This document shows, in pieces, positions 37,860 through 45,846 of a DNA stretch of 64,000 nt; the first letter of the stretch is position 1; the number at the start of each line of letters is the position of its first letter. Under the pieces are notes generated by a model, which saw only the letters and a program-made list of their open reading frames with translations, did not search any database and had not been told where the DNA came from. The position numbers and the translations under genes were made by a program. This DNA is from Arthrobacter sp. AQ5-06 (GTDB lineage Bacteria > Actinomycetota > Actinomycetes > Actinomycetales > Micrococcaceae), in contig NZ_QMKP01000011.1 in the NCBI RefSeq assembly GCF_003287955.1, positions 1-64,000 of the forward strand, given 5' to 3'.

Positions 37860-37903
37860 CATCTCCTGCAGCTGACATGTCCCGCGACTGACATGTCCCG
37901 CGC
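37856..37903. repeat. 16-bp tandem repeat, three units, starting in the ispH stop
   Basis: Units 37856-37871, 37872-37887 and 37888-37903 follow CTGACATGTCCCGCGA with one to four differences, and the end of ispH adds part of a fourth unit. The first unit contains the ispH stop codon. It lies in the short gap between convergent ispH and rmuC genes. Confidence 0.8.
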
Positions 37904-37914
37904 TTGGCCGAGCG

Positions 37915-39123
37915 TCAGGCGGCGGCCTCGTCCTGCTGAAACTCCGGGGCCGCCAGCGAACGTGGCGTGACCTCGAGTGCTGGCGGGGTGAGCAGCCCGG
38001 ATTCATCCATGGCGTTGAGCTTCCGCGCGGTGGGCAGGATCCGCGCTTCCAGGGTGCCGATCAGGGAGTTGTACCGGTCCACCGAAGACTTCAGGGACGA
38101 ACCCAGCTTGCCCACGTTTTCCCCGAGCGTTCCCATGCGTTCGTAAAGCTGACGTGCGAGGTCAAACAGTTCGCGCGCACTGTCCGTCAGCACATCCTGG
38201 CGCCACGTGAAGGCCACCGACTTGAGCACTGCGAGCAGCGTACTTGGCGAGGCGAGCACCACATTCCTCGACAGCGCGTGGTCCAACAGCGTCGCATCGG
38301 CCATCAAGGCGGCGGCCAGGATGGATTCCGCCGGCAGGAAGCAGATCACCAGCTCCGGGGAGTTCCCGGGGATGTCCCAGTACTTCTTGTTACTCAGCGA
38401 GTCCACGTGGGCCCGCAGCGCCTTGGCGTGGGCGGCCAGCAGGGATTGCTCGCTGCCGGGGTTCCCTGGTCCGCCCGAATCCTGACGCGCACCCAGCTCC
38501 TGGGCCTCCAGGTAGGAGGACAACGGCACCTTGGCGTCCACCACCAGCTGCTTCGCGCCCGGAAGCTGGACCACGAGGTCGGGACGGACCGCTGAATCGG
38601 TCCCGGCACTGTGGACCTGCTCCAGGAAATCCACGTGCTTGAGCATGCCCGATGCCTCAACCACGCGGCGCAATTGAACTTCGCCCCACTGTCCACGCGC
38701 ACTGTTGGAGCGCAGCGCTGACTCGAGGGCGTGCGTGGAGCGGATCAGCTGCGCATCAGACAGCCTGGCCTCCTGCAGTTGTTGCGCCAGCTGGCCGTAC
38801 TGTTCCAGGCGGTCGCGTTCCAACAGGGCCACCTGCTGCTGCACTGCGGTCAGCTTTTCCGCCACCGGGGCGAGTGCGCGGAGTACGCTCCCGTCCTGGT
38901 TGCGGGACTCGCCGAGCTCCCGGTTCTGCAGGGAAAGGAGGCGGCGCTCCGCGTCCGCGGCGGCGAACTGGGCGCTTACCTCGGAAAGACGCGACGAGAC
39001 GGCGTCGAAGTCGTCCTCCAGGGCACGACCGTGCCGGCGCAAGGAAAAGTAGGCGGCGGCGGCGCCGGCGACGGCACCCACCAGCAGCATCAACAGGGCA
39101 AGAATCAGGGCTAAAGCATCCAT
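37915..39123 (-). CDS. rmuC: DNA recombination protein RmuC
   Basis: 402 residues. N-terminal transmembrane helix (ALILALLMLLVGAVAGAAAAYF), a coiled coil at about 30-135, then the RmuC nuclease-like domain with RGQWGEVQLRRVVEASGML, LVVDAKVPLSSYLEA and the SPSTLLAVLKSVAFTWRQ motif. The family limits inversions at short inverted repeats in E. coli. Convergent with ispH. Confidence 0.93.
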   Translation of the reverse strand: MDALALILALLMLLVGAVAGAAAAYFSLRRHGRALEDDFDAVSSRLSEVSAQFAAADAERRLLSLQNRELGESRNQDGSVLRALAPVAEKLTAVQQQVALLERDRLEQYGQLAQQLQEARLSDAQLIRSTHALESALRSNSARGQWGEVQLRRVVEASGMLKHVDFLEQVHSAGTDSAVRPDLVVQLPGAKQLVVDAKVPLSSYLEAQELGARQDSGGPGNPGSEQSLLAAHAKALRAHVDSLSNKKYWDIPGNSPELVICFLPAESILAAALMADATLLDHALSRNVVLASPSTLLAVLKSVAFTWRQDVLTDSARELFDLARQLYERMGTLGENVGKLGSSLKSSVDRYNSLIGTLEARILPTARKLNAMDESGLLTPPALEVTPRSLAAPEFQQDEAAA

Positions 39124-39240
39124 ATCCTCACTGTGGCATGACCCTGTGACAATTTACGGAAGCGACATATTCGACCACCCGTTCCATCAAGGTGCCGATA
39201 CCGCGGGGGACCGCCTGGGGCCCATGTGTCCGGCAACCGG

Positions 39241-39246
39241 TAGAAT
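39241..39246 (+). promoter_or_regulatory. Putative -10 box (TAGAAT) for ychF
   Basis: TAGAAT sits 9 bases before the GTG chosen for ychF, the spacing expected for a leaderless transcript in Actinobacteria. No Shine-Dalgarno is seen before that GTG. Confidence 0.4.
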
Positions 39247-39254
39247 CAATGCTC

Positions 39255-40340
39255 GTGGCTCTTACTATTGGCATCGTCGGACTGCCCAACGTCGGCAAAT
39301 CAACTCTTTTCAACGCACTGACCCGCAACCAGGTGCTCGCGGCGAACTATCCGTTCGCAACGATCGAACCCAATGTCGGCGTCGTGAACCTGCCGGATCC
39401 CCGGCTCCAGCAGCTGGCTGACATCTTTGGCTCGCAGCGCCTGTTGCCGGCTCCGGTGTCCTTCGTGGACATCGCCGGAATCGTGAAGGGCGCGTCGGAG
39501 GGCGAAGGCCTGGGCAACAAGTTCCTTGCCAACATCCGCGAGGCAGAGGCCATCGTCCAGGTGGTCCGGGTGTTTGATGATCCCGACGTCATCCACGTCG
39601 ACGGCAAAGTGGATCCCCGCTCGGATATGGAAACCATCAACACCGAGCTGATCCTGGCTGACCTTCAGACCATCGAAAATGCGATTCCCCGGATCGAAAA
39701 AGAAGTCAAGATCAAGAAACGGGAAGCCGCCGAGCTGGCGGCCATCAAGGCCGCGCAGTCGGTCCTGGAACGCGGCGACACAATCTTCTCCTCGATCAAG
39801 AGCGACAAGCTGGAGATGGAGCACCTCAAGGAGCTCAGCCTCCTGACCGCCAAGCCGTTCATCTACGTCTTCAACGCCGACGAAGGCATCCTGGGCAGCC
39901 CGGAGAAGCAGGACGAGCTGCGGGCCCTGGTGGCCCCTGCGGACGCCATCTTCCTCGATGCGAAGCTCGAATCCGACCTCGTGGAGCTGGACGAGGAGGA
40001 GGCGCGCGAAATGCTGGAAATGAACGGCCAGGACGAGTCCGGCCTCGACCAGCTGGCACGCGTCGGCTTCCACACCCTGGGCCTGCAGACCTACCTTACG
40101 GCCGGTCCGAAGGAAACGCGTGCCTGGACCATCCACCAAGGCGACACCGCGCCGCAGGCGGCCGGCGTCATCCACAGCGATTTCCAGCGAGGCTTCATCA
40201 AGGCGGAAGTCGTTTCCTTCCATGACCTCATCGAGGCCGGGTCCATGGCTGAAGCCAAGTCCCGCGGCAAGGTTCGCATTGAAGGCAAAGAGTATGTGAT
40301 GGCTGACGGCGATGTAGTGGAGTTCCGCTTCAACGTCTAA
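39255..40340 (+). CDS. ychF: Redox-regulated ATPase/GTPase YchF
   Basis: 361 residues, Obg-family P-loop protein. G1 [13 protein letters not shown]3 [20 protein letters not shown], and the C-terminal TGS-like domain with [14 protein letters not shown]. Family members start [16 protein letters not shown], so GTG 39255 is preferred over ATG 39249. This is the last gene of the conserved chromosome before the genomic island. Confidence 0.95.
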   Translation: MALTIGIVGLPNVGKSTLFNALTRNQVLAANYPFATIEPNVGVVNLPDPRLQQLADIFGSQRLLPAPVSFVDIAGIVKGASEGEGLGNKFLANIREAEAIVQVVRVFDDPDVIHVDGKVDPRSDMETINTELILADLQTIENAIPRIEKEVKIKKREAAELAAIKAAQSVLERGDTIFSSIKSDKLEMEHLKELSLLTAKPFIYVFNADEGILGSPEKQDELRALVAPADAIFLDAKLESDLVELDEEEAREMLEMNGQDESGLDQLARVGFHTLGLQTYLTAGPKETRAWTIHQGDTAPQAAGVIHSDFQRGFIKAEVVSFHDLIEAGSMAEAKSRGKVRIEGKEYVMADGDVVEFRFNV

Positions 40341-40342
40341 TT

Positions 40343-40358
40343 AGGGCCTTCTTGCCCT
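40343..40358 (+). terminator. Small hairpin after ychF
   Basis: AGGGC-CTTCTT-GCCCT, a 5-bp stem two bases after the ychF stop, in the 31-bp gap before the end of the integrase gene. It may end ychF transcription. This gap is also the likely site of the island's left attachment core. Confidence 0.4.
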
Positions 40359-40371
40359 GTAAATAAGGGGA

Positions 40372-41478
40372 TCAAGCGCTGTCAGTCCGCACACAGTCCG
40401 CAAGACTGCCAAGAGCTTCGCTCATCATGGCCCCGGCGGCGGATCGTGTGCGGTCCTCAGCGGTCGGCCACAGGTGGGAATAAGTGTTCAGCGTCGTGGT
40501 GGCCTTGGAGTGCCCAAGTGCCCTCTGAACGGTCACCACGTCGCACCCGGCAGCGATAAGGCCGGAGGCGTAAAAGTGCCGCAGGTCATGCAGGCGCACT
40601 CCTGACAGCCCCGCATCCCTAACTGTCTTGCGCCACCAGTAGCCAACGGTGTTCTGATGCGGCGGCATCCCGCCGCCGCCAACAAACAGCCACTGCTCAG
40701 CCCCGTACACGCCGAACTTCTCAACATGGGCAGCGACCATCTGCACCAGTCCGTCAGGGATATGCACCATGCGCTCCGAACCATACTTAGGTGGGGTGAT
40801 GGATACGTTGCCTTCCCCCGCCCTCTGGACCTGCCTTTGAACGCTGAGAGTGCGGCGGAGAAAATCAACGTCGCTGAGCTGCACGGCGGCGGCTTCCCCC
40901 AGCCGCAGGCCTGCGAAAGCGCACAGGGCGATGAATGGGCGGAACCAGTCCTCACAGGCTTCCAGAAGTCTCCCTACATCGGTGGTGGAGGGTATAGCCA
41001 TCGCGTGCTCAGCCTTCCGTCCACGGGGCACGGAAACCCCCTCGGCAGGGTCTGTGGCAAGGCACCTGTCATTCCGGGCACCGTGAAGTACGGAGCGCAC
41101 GTTGTTCAGCCGGGTTTTGATCGTTCCGGGAGCCAAGCCGCCCTGATTCATCTTCTTGACCCACGTCTCCACATGGGAGCGCTTCAGGTTCCGGAACTCC
41201 ACGTCGGCAAAGGTGCAGGAGCGCACGGCCAGGCTCATGGCCTTAGCGGTGCCAGCCGCCCATATCTGGCGTTCTGACCAGTCCTCGAAGAAGGCGGTGA
41301 GGGTAGTTGTCCCAGCCTTTGGGCTGACGTATGTGCCGGTAACGATGGCGGCGGTTACTTCATTCAGCCACATTTGGGCATCGATTTTCCGGGCGAAATG
41401 CCGGGCGTGTTCTTTGCCCGCTGAGTCCCGGTAGCGTGCCCGCCACTTTCCGTCGTCACGCCTCTGAACCGAAGCCAT
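40372..41478 (-). CDS. int: Tyrosine-type site-specific integrase
   Basis: 368 residues. N-terminal arm-binding domain (RRDDGKWRARYRDSAGKEHARHFARKIDA), core-binding domain, then the catalytic domain with Arg192 (AGLRLGE), His297/Arg300 (LHDLRHF), His323 (LGHS) and nucleophile Tyr333, all present. It is the left-end gene of an integrated phage-like element, its 3' end 31 bp from ychF. The repressor gene overlaps its start by 23 bp. It should catalyse integration and, with the excisionase, excision. Confidence 0.95.
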   Translation of the reverse strand: MASVQRRDDGKWRARYRDSAGKEHARHFARKIDAQMWLNEVTAAIVTGTYVSPKAGTTTLTAFFEDWSERQIWAAGTAKAMSLAVRSCTFADVEFRNLKRSHVETWVKKMNQGGLAPGTIKTRLNNVRSVLHGARNDRCLATDPAEGVSVPRGRKAEHAMAIPSTTDVGRLLEACEDWFRPFIALCAFAGLRLGEAAAVQLSDVDFLRRTLSVQRQVQRAGEGNVSITPPKYGSERMVHIPDGLVQMVAAHVEKFGVYGAEQWLFVGGGGMPPHQNTVGYWWRKTVRDAGLSGVRLHDLRHFYASGLIAAGCDVVTVQRALGHSKATTTLNTYSHLWPTAEDRTRSAAGAMMSEALGSLADCVRTDSA

Positions 41479-41947
41479 AAAGAACCTCCCCCCCGTCAGA
41501 TGGGCCTGAATCCGCAGCCGGGGCGATGTTTAACACTTCTGCCGCCGCCAGCTGCTGGTTACCCGCTTGATTCAGCGTGGTCTGGAACTGTTCCAGCTGC
41601 TCCATGAACGAGGCGACGCTTCCGTTTAGTCGACCCACCCAGTCATCCAGGTCTCTCCGAAGTACTTCCGCCCTAATGTTTTGATTCTGGGCTTCCTTGT
41701 CCAAGGCAAGCATCCCCGCCAGGGAGATGCCCAAAATCTGGGCGATATCGTGCGCCTCACCCAGGCGGACAATTCGCTCAAATTTTTCGACTCTGCTCAC
41801 GGTCGTTTGCCGCCAGTAGTCCCAACCGGCGTTGACCATCCGGGCGGCTAGCTCGACTTGACTGATGCGCTGGACCTCCCGCAGCAGCTTCATCTGCTGG
41901 ATGAACTGTTCTTCGATCTGAGCCCCTTGGGCCTTTTCAACAACCAT
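41456..41947 (-). CDS. HTH (XRE-like) phage repressor
   Basis: 163 residues. A helix-turn-helix at about 20-75 (LLREVQRISQVELAARMVNAGWDYWRQTTVSRVEKFER) followed by an amphipathic helical region and an acidic tail. It lies upstream of int on the same strand and is divergent from the excisionase gene, the position of a lysogeny repressor. Low similarity to classic XRE proteins means the role is inferred partly from position. Confidence 0.78.
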   Translation of the reverse strand: MVVEKAQGAQIEEQFIQQMKLLREVQRISQVELAARMVNAGWDYWRQTTVSRVEKFERIVRLGEAHDIAQILGISLAGMLALDKEAQNQNIRAEVLRRDLDDWVGRLNGSVASFMEQLEQFQTTLNQAGNQQLAAAEVLNIAPAADSGPSDGGEVLYGFGSEA

Positions 41948-42065
41948 GGATTAAGTTCTACCCGAATCTGCATGAGCGGTCAACATCGCAACATCAAACG
42001 GTGGTAGTATGGTTCGTGTTACAGCTCAAAGATGTTCACATCGGATCGAGGTAGTGGTGGAGTTA
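41948..42065. promoter_or_regulatory. Divergent regulatory region between repressor and excisionase
   Basis: 118-bp spacer between divergent genes. TAGTAT at 42005-42010 could be the -10 of the excisionase promoter. I see no clear operator palindrome. Confidence 0.35.
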
Positions 42066-42236
42066 ATGACGTTGGAGGAGGCGGCGCTGTTCCTGAAGAA
42101 GTCCCCGGCGCAGATGCGGTGGATGAGGCACGCGGGAACCGGGCCGAGGTCAGCCAAGGTTGGTGGCCGGGTGATGTTCCGGAAATCGGATGTCCTGGCG
42201 TGGATTGATGCCCAGTTCGAGGCAGAGGCAAGCTGA
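42066..42236 (+). CDS. xis: Excisionase/AlpA-like MerR-type HTH protein
   Basis: 56 residues from ATG 42066, with GTGGAG just upstream. The sequence MTLEEAALFLKKSPAQMRWM...RVMFRKSDVLAWIDAQ is the helix-turn-helix-17 excisionase fold. It likely bends DNA at the attachment site and directs the integrase to excision. A hairpin follows 20 bases after the stop. Confidence 0.85.
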   Translation: MTLEEAALFLKKSPAQMRWMRHAGTGPRSAKVGGRVMFRKSDVLAWIDAQFEAEAS

Positions 42237-42256
42237 CCGGAAGGTGACGATGCTAA

Positions 42257-42287
42257 GGCCCCACCGGGTGACGCAAGTAGGTGGGCC
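42257..42287 (+). terminator. Hairpin after xis
   Basis: GGCC(C)CACC pairs with GGTGGGCC around a 14-base loop, with one bulged C. TTTT follows 8 bases after. It could end the xis transcript or begin the structured block. Confidence 0.4.
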
Positions 42288-42781
42288 AACAGGGTTTTGA
42301 ACAACCTCCAGAAATGGAGAAGCCCCCCAAGCTCTTGCAAAGCCTGAGGGGCGGAGGCAATCAGCGTTTTCTAGGCGTGATGATTGCGACTGCCACCTTA
42401 CCGGGGTTAGTCACAACCAGTCCAGCGCAACGCCGAGTGCCGAAAAAGGCACCGAACCTCTTACAACGGCGTAAGGCATCGGCAGGGCATCAAGTGAGGC
42501 GGATCGGGGAAACCCGGCAGGCTTGGTGCTATCCCAAACTGAAATCTCCCTCCGGCTAGCTCACCGGGAGAATTGATCAACACAGACGAGCCCATCGAAG
42601 TGGGGTACCCGTGCGCCTTGAAGGCGGACCCGAGCGCACCCCTTGGCGGCAGGATTGCAAACAGCCGCTGGAGACCCCACACACTCCCCGGTCCCGGCGC
42701 ACGCGAGCAATACCCGTAGCGCGGGCGCGTACTGGCTCGGCTCCATACCTCGTCCTAACGAGTGCGGTGTCAACCGGCGTC

Positions 42782-42823
42782 CCTCCCTGCTTGGCAGTCC
42801 CAACGGATTGCCAAGCAGGGGGG
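42782..42823. repeat. 19-bp hairpin with tetraloop
   Basis: Arms 42782-42800 and 42805-42823 pair over 19 positions (17 Watson-Crick, 2 G-T) around loop CAAC. Its 3' G run can instead pair with CCCCT at 42826-42830, so two folds compete. No U tract follows. Confidence 0.8.
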
Positions 42824-43357
42824 AACCCCTAACCCGACCCCCGCCCTGAGCCTTCAAATACGGTGGGAGCAGACTCTGAACCGGTCATCTACCGAAGCAG
42901 TGCCCACACCTTCTTACGCTCCTGGGTCAGGCTTACTCGTCCCTCGGCCAGGCGTTCCAAGGTTGGCTGAAGATCCCAGCAGACCACGGTTGCGGGAGCT
43001 GACCGGATCAACTGCACTGGCAAGCCAGACGGTTGCGCTGTCCGGCAAGGACACCCGCCTTGTCTACACCTTCACTGGGGCACAACTCAATGGCCTGTCG
43101 CGTGGCCGTGCTGCTTCGCCAACGTCGTCGGTTGATGTCCAGCACGTTGATTCTCGTGACCCGTAACCACTTGCTGCGGGCCGCAGCCAAACGATGTAGA
43201 CCTGCCTCTGACCAAACTGGAATTAGCGGTTGCTCGGCCCCGAGGGTTCCCAGCCACAACACGCCACAGATCGCCTCTGAGTCTGGTGTGAGCCCTCTGA
43301 GGCAGGAAGCCCCTCTCCTGTTGAATCCGGAGTTTCCGGAGCCGCTAAGAGGTGTTT

Positions 43358-43373
43358 GGGGGCTTCGGCCCCC
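43358..43373. terminator. UUCG tetraloop hairpin
   Basis: GGGGGC-TTCG-GCCCCC, a perfect 6-bp stem with the very stable UUCG loop, 200 bp before the small-terminase gene. It is terminator-like on the plus strand but lacks a U tract. Confidence 0.45.
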
Positions 43374-43572
43374 GGCGTGGCTTGAGTGCCTGTTTCGGCG
43401 CTCGCATTGGAAAATTGCCTCATGAGGCCGCGTACACGGGCATCCACTTTCTGACGATGGCAGTGCTGTCCGTTTACACCGGCCGCTGGGCAACATTGTG
43501 TTCCATGCAGTCAAGACAAGTGAGGCGTACGACCGATGACTTTACTCACCGATCAGCGGAAGGATAACCAAA

Positions 43573-44229
43573 GTGACAGATAAGGCGGACACCCAAAAAA
43601 AGAAACGCGTCCCGCCCCAGCCCAGGGCAGGCGGGGCACCAACAAACGGACGGTACTCCCAACTGTCCATCACCCGGTGCAAGAACATCGTCGGTGCCAT
43701 CGAACTGGGCAACTACATCGGCACGGCATGCGAGTACGCAGGCATCGGCAGGTCCACCTACCACGAGTGGGTCAAGCGCGGAGAAGTCGAACTCGACCGG
43801 GTCCACAGTCTGCCAGGCGTAGACCTCGAAGACATCATGAACCGGTTTGAAGGCAAAGACCCGGACGAAGTGGACGACAACACCGGGCAGCCCAAAGACA
43901 AAGGCACCGTGGAGTACATGTGGGTACACCGGCCCACCCAGTTCGGGGAAGTCGAATGGCCCTACGTCGTCTTCAACCACCTCACGTCCAAGGCCCGCGC
44001 CACGGCGGAGGTACGGCACATCAGCAACATCATGAGCGCCGGCCGGACCCAGTGGCAGGCGTCAGGCTGGTGGCTTGAGCGCACACTCCCTGAGAGATAC
44101 GGGCGCAGGGACCGGCTACAGATGAGCGGAACCGCGGGCGGTGAGCCGATCCGGACAGAGACGGTCATCACGGTAGAGCAGGTCAATGACGCGCTGGAGA
44201 AACTCATGAACCCCGACGGATCTGATTGA
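43573..44229 (+). CDS. Phage terminase small subunit-like protein
   Basis: 218 residues from GTG, GAAGGA 8 bases upstream. The N-terminal half has a helix-turn-helix typical of small terminases (NYIGTACEYAGIGRSTYHEWVKRGE) with a long acidic insert, and the C-terminal part (NIMSAGRTQWQASGWWLERTLPERYGRRDRLQM) is common in actinophage TerS-like proteins. It would recognise packaging DNA. Its stop overlaps the ATG of a large-terminase stump by 1 bp, as in phage ter operons. Confidence 0.75.
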   Translation: MTDKADTQKKKRVPPQPRAGGAPTNGRYSQLSITRCKNIVGAIELGNYIGTACEYAGIGRSTYHEWVKRGEVELDRVHSLPGVDLEDIMNRFEGKDPDEVDDNTGQPKDKGTVEYMWVHRPTQFGEVEWPYVVFNHLTSKARATAEVRHISNIMSAGRTQWQASGWWLERTLPERYGRRDRLQMSGTAGGEPIRTETVITVEQVNDALEKLMNPDGSD

Positions 44230-44345
44230 TGCCCCTCGCACGGCTAAGCCCGGAGGAACGCAAAAGCATCATCAAGCACCTTCGGCAGGACGAACGCGTT
44301 GCGCTCATCAAGGCGGCGGAGTACGCCAGCAACCCGTGGATGTAG
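44229..44345 (+). pseudogene. N-terminal stump of a large terminase
   Basis: 38 codons, MPLARLSPEERKSIIKHL..., ending KAAEYASNPWM then TAG. Position directly after terS and the N-terminal style fit a large-terminase subunit cut after its first codons. All ATPase and nuclease parts are missing. The sequence after 44345 no longer resembles phage DNA, so the phage module was probably deleted here. The identity is inferred from context and N-terminal resemblance. Confidence 0.5.
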
Positions 44346-44360
44346 CCGGGTAGGTGCCGA

Positions 44361-44504
44361 TTAGGGGACCGCCGTGTTTCCTAAAAGCCCGTTGAAATAG
44401 AGAATCACAACTGCCGCGACGAAAAGCAGTGCGATGATAGGCAGCTGCCATTTTTCCTCTGTACCGGCACCTTCCACCAGGGCCTCCCGGAGTGCCGAGC
44501 GCAT
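44361..44504 (-). CDS. Possible small single-pass membrane protein
   Basis: 47 codons on the minus strand: a polar head (MRSALREALVEGAGTEEKWQ), one strong hydrophobic helix (LPIIALLFVAAVVILYF) and a short tail. The helix is too regular to ignore, but no ribosome site is clear, so it could be chance. It is the only candidate gene in the 370-bp gap between the terminase stump and the lipoprotein gene. Confidence 0.4.
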   Translation of the reverse strand: MRSALREALVEGAGTEEKWQLPIIALLFVAAVVILYFNGLLGNTAVP

Positions 44505-44714
44505 CGAATGGCGCTCTGGTATCAGTGTTCAAGATGGCTGCTCAAGGCCGCTCCCCTGCACGAAATCCATGTCTCCCCTGTGATCTATCAGAGCATGTCC
44601 GATTGGTTAACGGGAGACCACAGCAGGCAGCTTTGCCGAGGCGCCCCTGATTTCTGGAGCTCGCGAAGGCTCGGGCGTACCCTTTGAATTACGGGACACG
44701 ATAGGAGGTCCACG

Positions 44715-45356
44715 GTGAAAGCACCGGCTCTTTGGACGGCTGGTATTGCGGCGGTGTTACTTGTTGGGTGCAGCTCTCCTCCCCAGTCTGCGCCGTCGGC
44801 CACTCCGATCCCGAGCGCTGCGGGGACCTCCAGTAGTGCCGGCCCTTCACTGTCCGCCAGCAGCACCCCCACCCAAGATGTCAGCGGCCCACCCGTGTCC
44901 GTCCGTGGAAACCTGATCAAACACGTCGGGGACACATCGGTCGTGAATGCACCAAAGAGCTTCGCTCCGATGGTGAACGTCACCGTCAGGGCCATCGAGG
45001 TTGACCCGGCGTGCACGGCCACGTCCCCTCGGCAACCAGAGAATGGTCACTTCGTGGTCCTCACCATCGACCTGGAAGCCGCGCCTGGCCTAGCCGATGA
45101 CGGCGATAAGAAGTGGGGGCTGTACTCGACCGGATGGAAGATCATCGCCGCTAACGGCACCACCCAGAACGGACATCCGCAGACGACAGCTGCGATTCTG
45201 TGCTTAGCCGATACGGAACAGCTGCCGTATGAGATCGGCCTGGGCGAGAAAGCAACCGGCAAAGTGGTCCTGGACGTAGCTTCCCCTTCCGGTACGGTCG
45301 TTTACTCCGATCCCGGCTGGCCCAGCGGACTGGAGTGGGACTACCCCTCCAAGTGA
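44715..45356 (+). CDS. Lipoprotein, DUF4352-like
   Basis: 213 residues from GTG with AGGAGG upstream. Lipobox LLVGC places the lipidated Cys at 19. A Ser/Thr/Pro-rich linker to about 55 leads to a beta-sandwich-like domain (GHFVVLTIDLEAAPGL, WKIIAANGTTQNG) similar to DUF4352 immunoprotective-like domains. Extracytoplasmic, function unknown. An isolated accessory gene of the island. Confidence 0.78.
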   Translation: MKAPALWTAGIAAVLLVGCSSPPQSAPSATPIPSAAGTSSSAGPSLSASSTPTQDVSGPPVSVRGNLIKHVGDTSVVNAPKSFAPMVNVTVRAIEVDPACTATSPRQPENGHFVVLTIDLEAAPGLADDGDKKWGLYSTGWKIIAANGTTQNGHPQTTAAILCLADTEQLPYEIGLGEKATGKVVLDVASPSGTVVYSDPGWPSGLEWDYPSK

Positions 45357-45437
45357 TTCATGGGGTGCATAAGATTTGGACCCGACGCTGATATTGGGTC
45401 TGTCTACAGCAACCGGCAACTGCCCAACCTCGACCGG

Positions 45438-45700
45438 CTACCGCCCACCAACGCGCCGGGGCAGTAAACCTGTGCAAGTCGGGTCGAAGAGTCCAGCCCT
45501 GTATGCCAGCGCGTGAGCGGACGTCGCCCGGTAGGGCAATCCCGCCACCGAGTTGCGCCGCAGCTCCCTGGACACCGTCGAGGCCGATCTGCCGACCACG
45601 GCCCCGATCTGCCGCAGTGATTGTCCCTGGGCGCGCAGCACCGCGATCTCCTCTCGCTGGGCGAAGGTCAGGCAACGGCCCTTCAAATCCCGGCCGCGCC
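45438..45700 (-). pseudogene. IS30-family transposase fragment
   Basis: The minus-strand sequence carries the IS30 N-terminal HTH: RCLTFAQREEIAVLRAQGQSLRQIGAVVGRSASTVSRELRRNSVAG, followed by YRATSAHALAYRA. The DDE catalytic domain is absent, and the flanks do not look like transposase. It is a dead remnant and shows past IS activity in this part of the island. I could not find the terminal inverted repeats. Confidence 0.8.
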
Positions 45701-45846
45701 GGGGCCTGACGCCCCCGGCCTCCGCGAGGACCCGGCGCCCGGTCCGCCTGCTCGTATTGCACCGCAAGAACAAAGTCCTCTGGCGAGACGTCGGCAGGGT
45801 CAGGCGAGCGTCACGCGCGCTTGCATCGGTCAGCGATACTCGATTC

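Larger units (their letters stand above)
42300..43560. other. Gene-free, hairpin-rich block (candidate structured RNA or replication region)
   Basis: About 1.26 kb with no recognisable gene on either strand; open frames here match no family I know. It holds many perfect short hairpins: CTCCA-GAAA-TGGAG (42306-42319), GTGCC-N6-GGCAC (42437-42452), CTTAC-N6-GTAAG (42460-42475), CGGG-GAAA-CCCG (42505-42516), CTCCC/GGGAG (42546-42570), GTGCGC/GCGCAC (42611-42639), a 19-bp hairpin (42782-42823), GCTGC/GCAGC (43173-43187) and GGGGGC-TTCG-GCCCCC (43358-43373). Two have GAAA (GNRA) tetraloops and one has UUCG, loops favoured in folded RNAs. A decayed gene or an origin is the alternative. Confidence 0.45.

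Noticed and set aside
42762-43166. 134-codon plus-strand frame in the gene-free block
   Set aside because: Starts inside the 19-bp hairpin region, has low-complexity composition and no known motif.
43008-43514. 168-codon minus-strand frame in the gene-free block
   Set aside because: No family resemblance, rich in Arg/Ser/Cys, no ribosome site; it spans strong hairpins and looks like chance.
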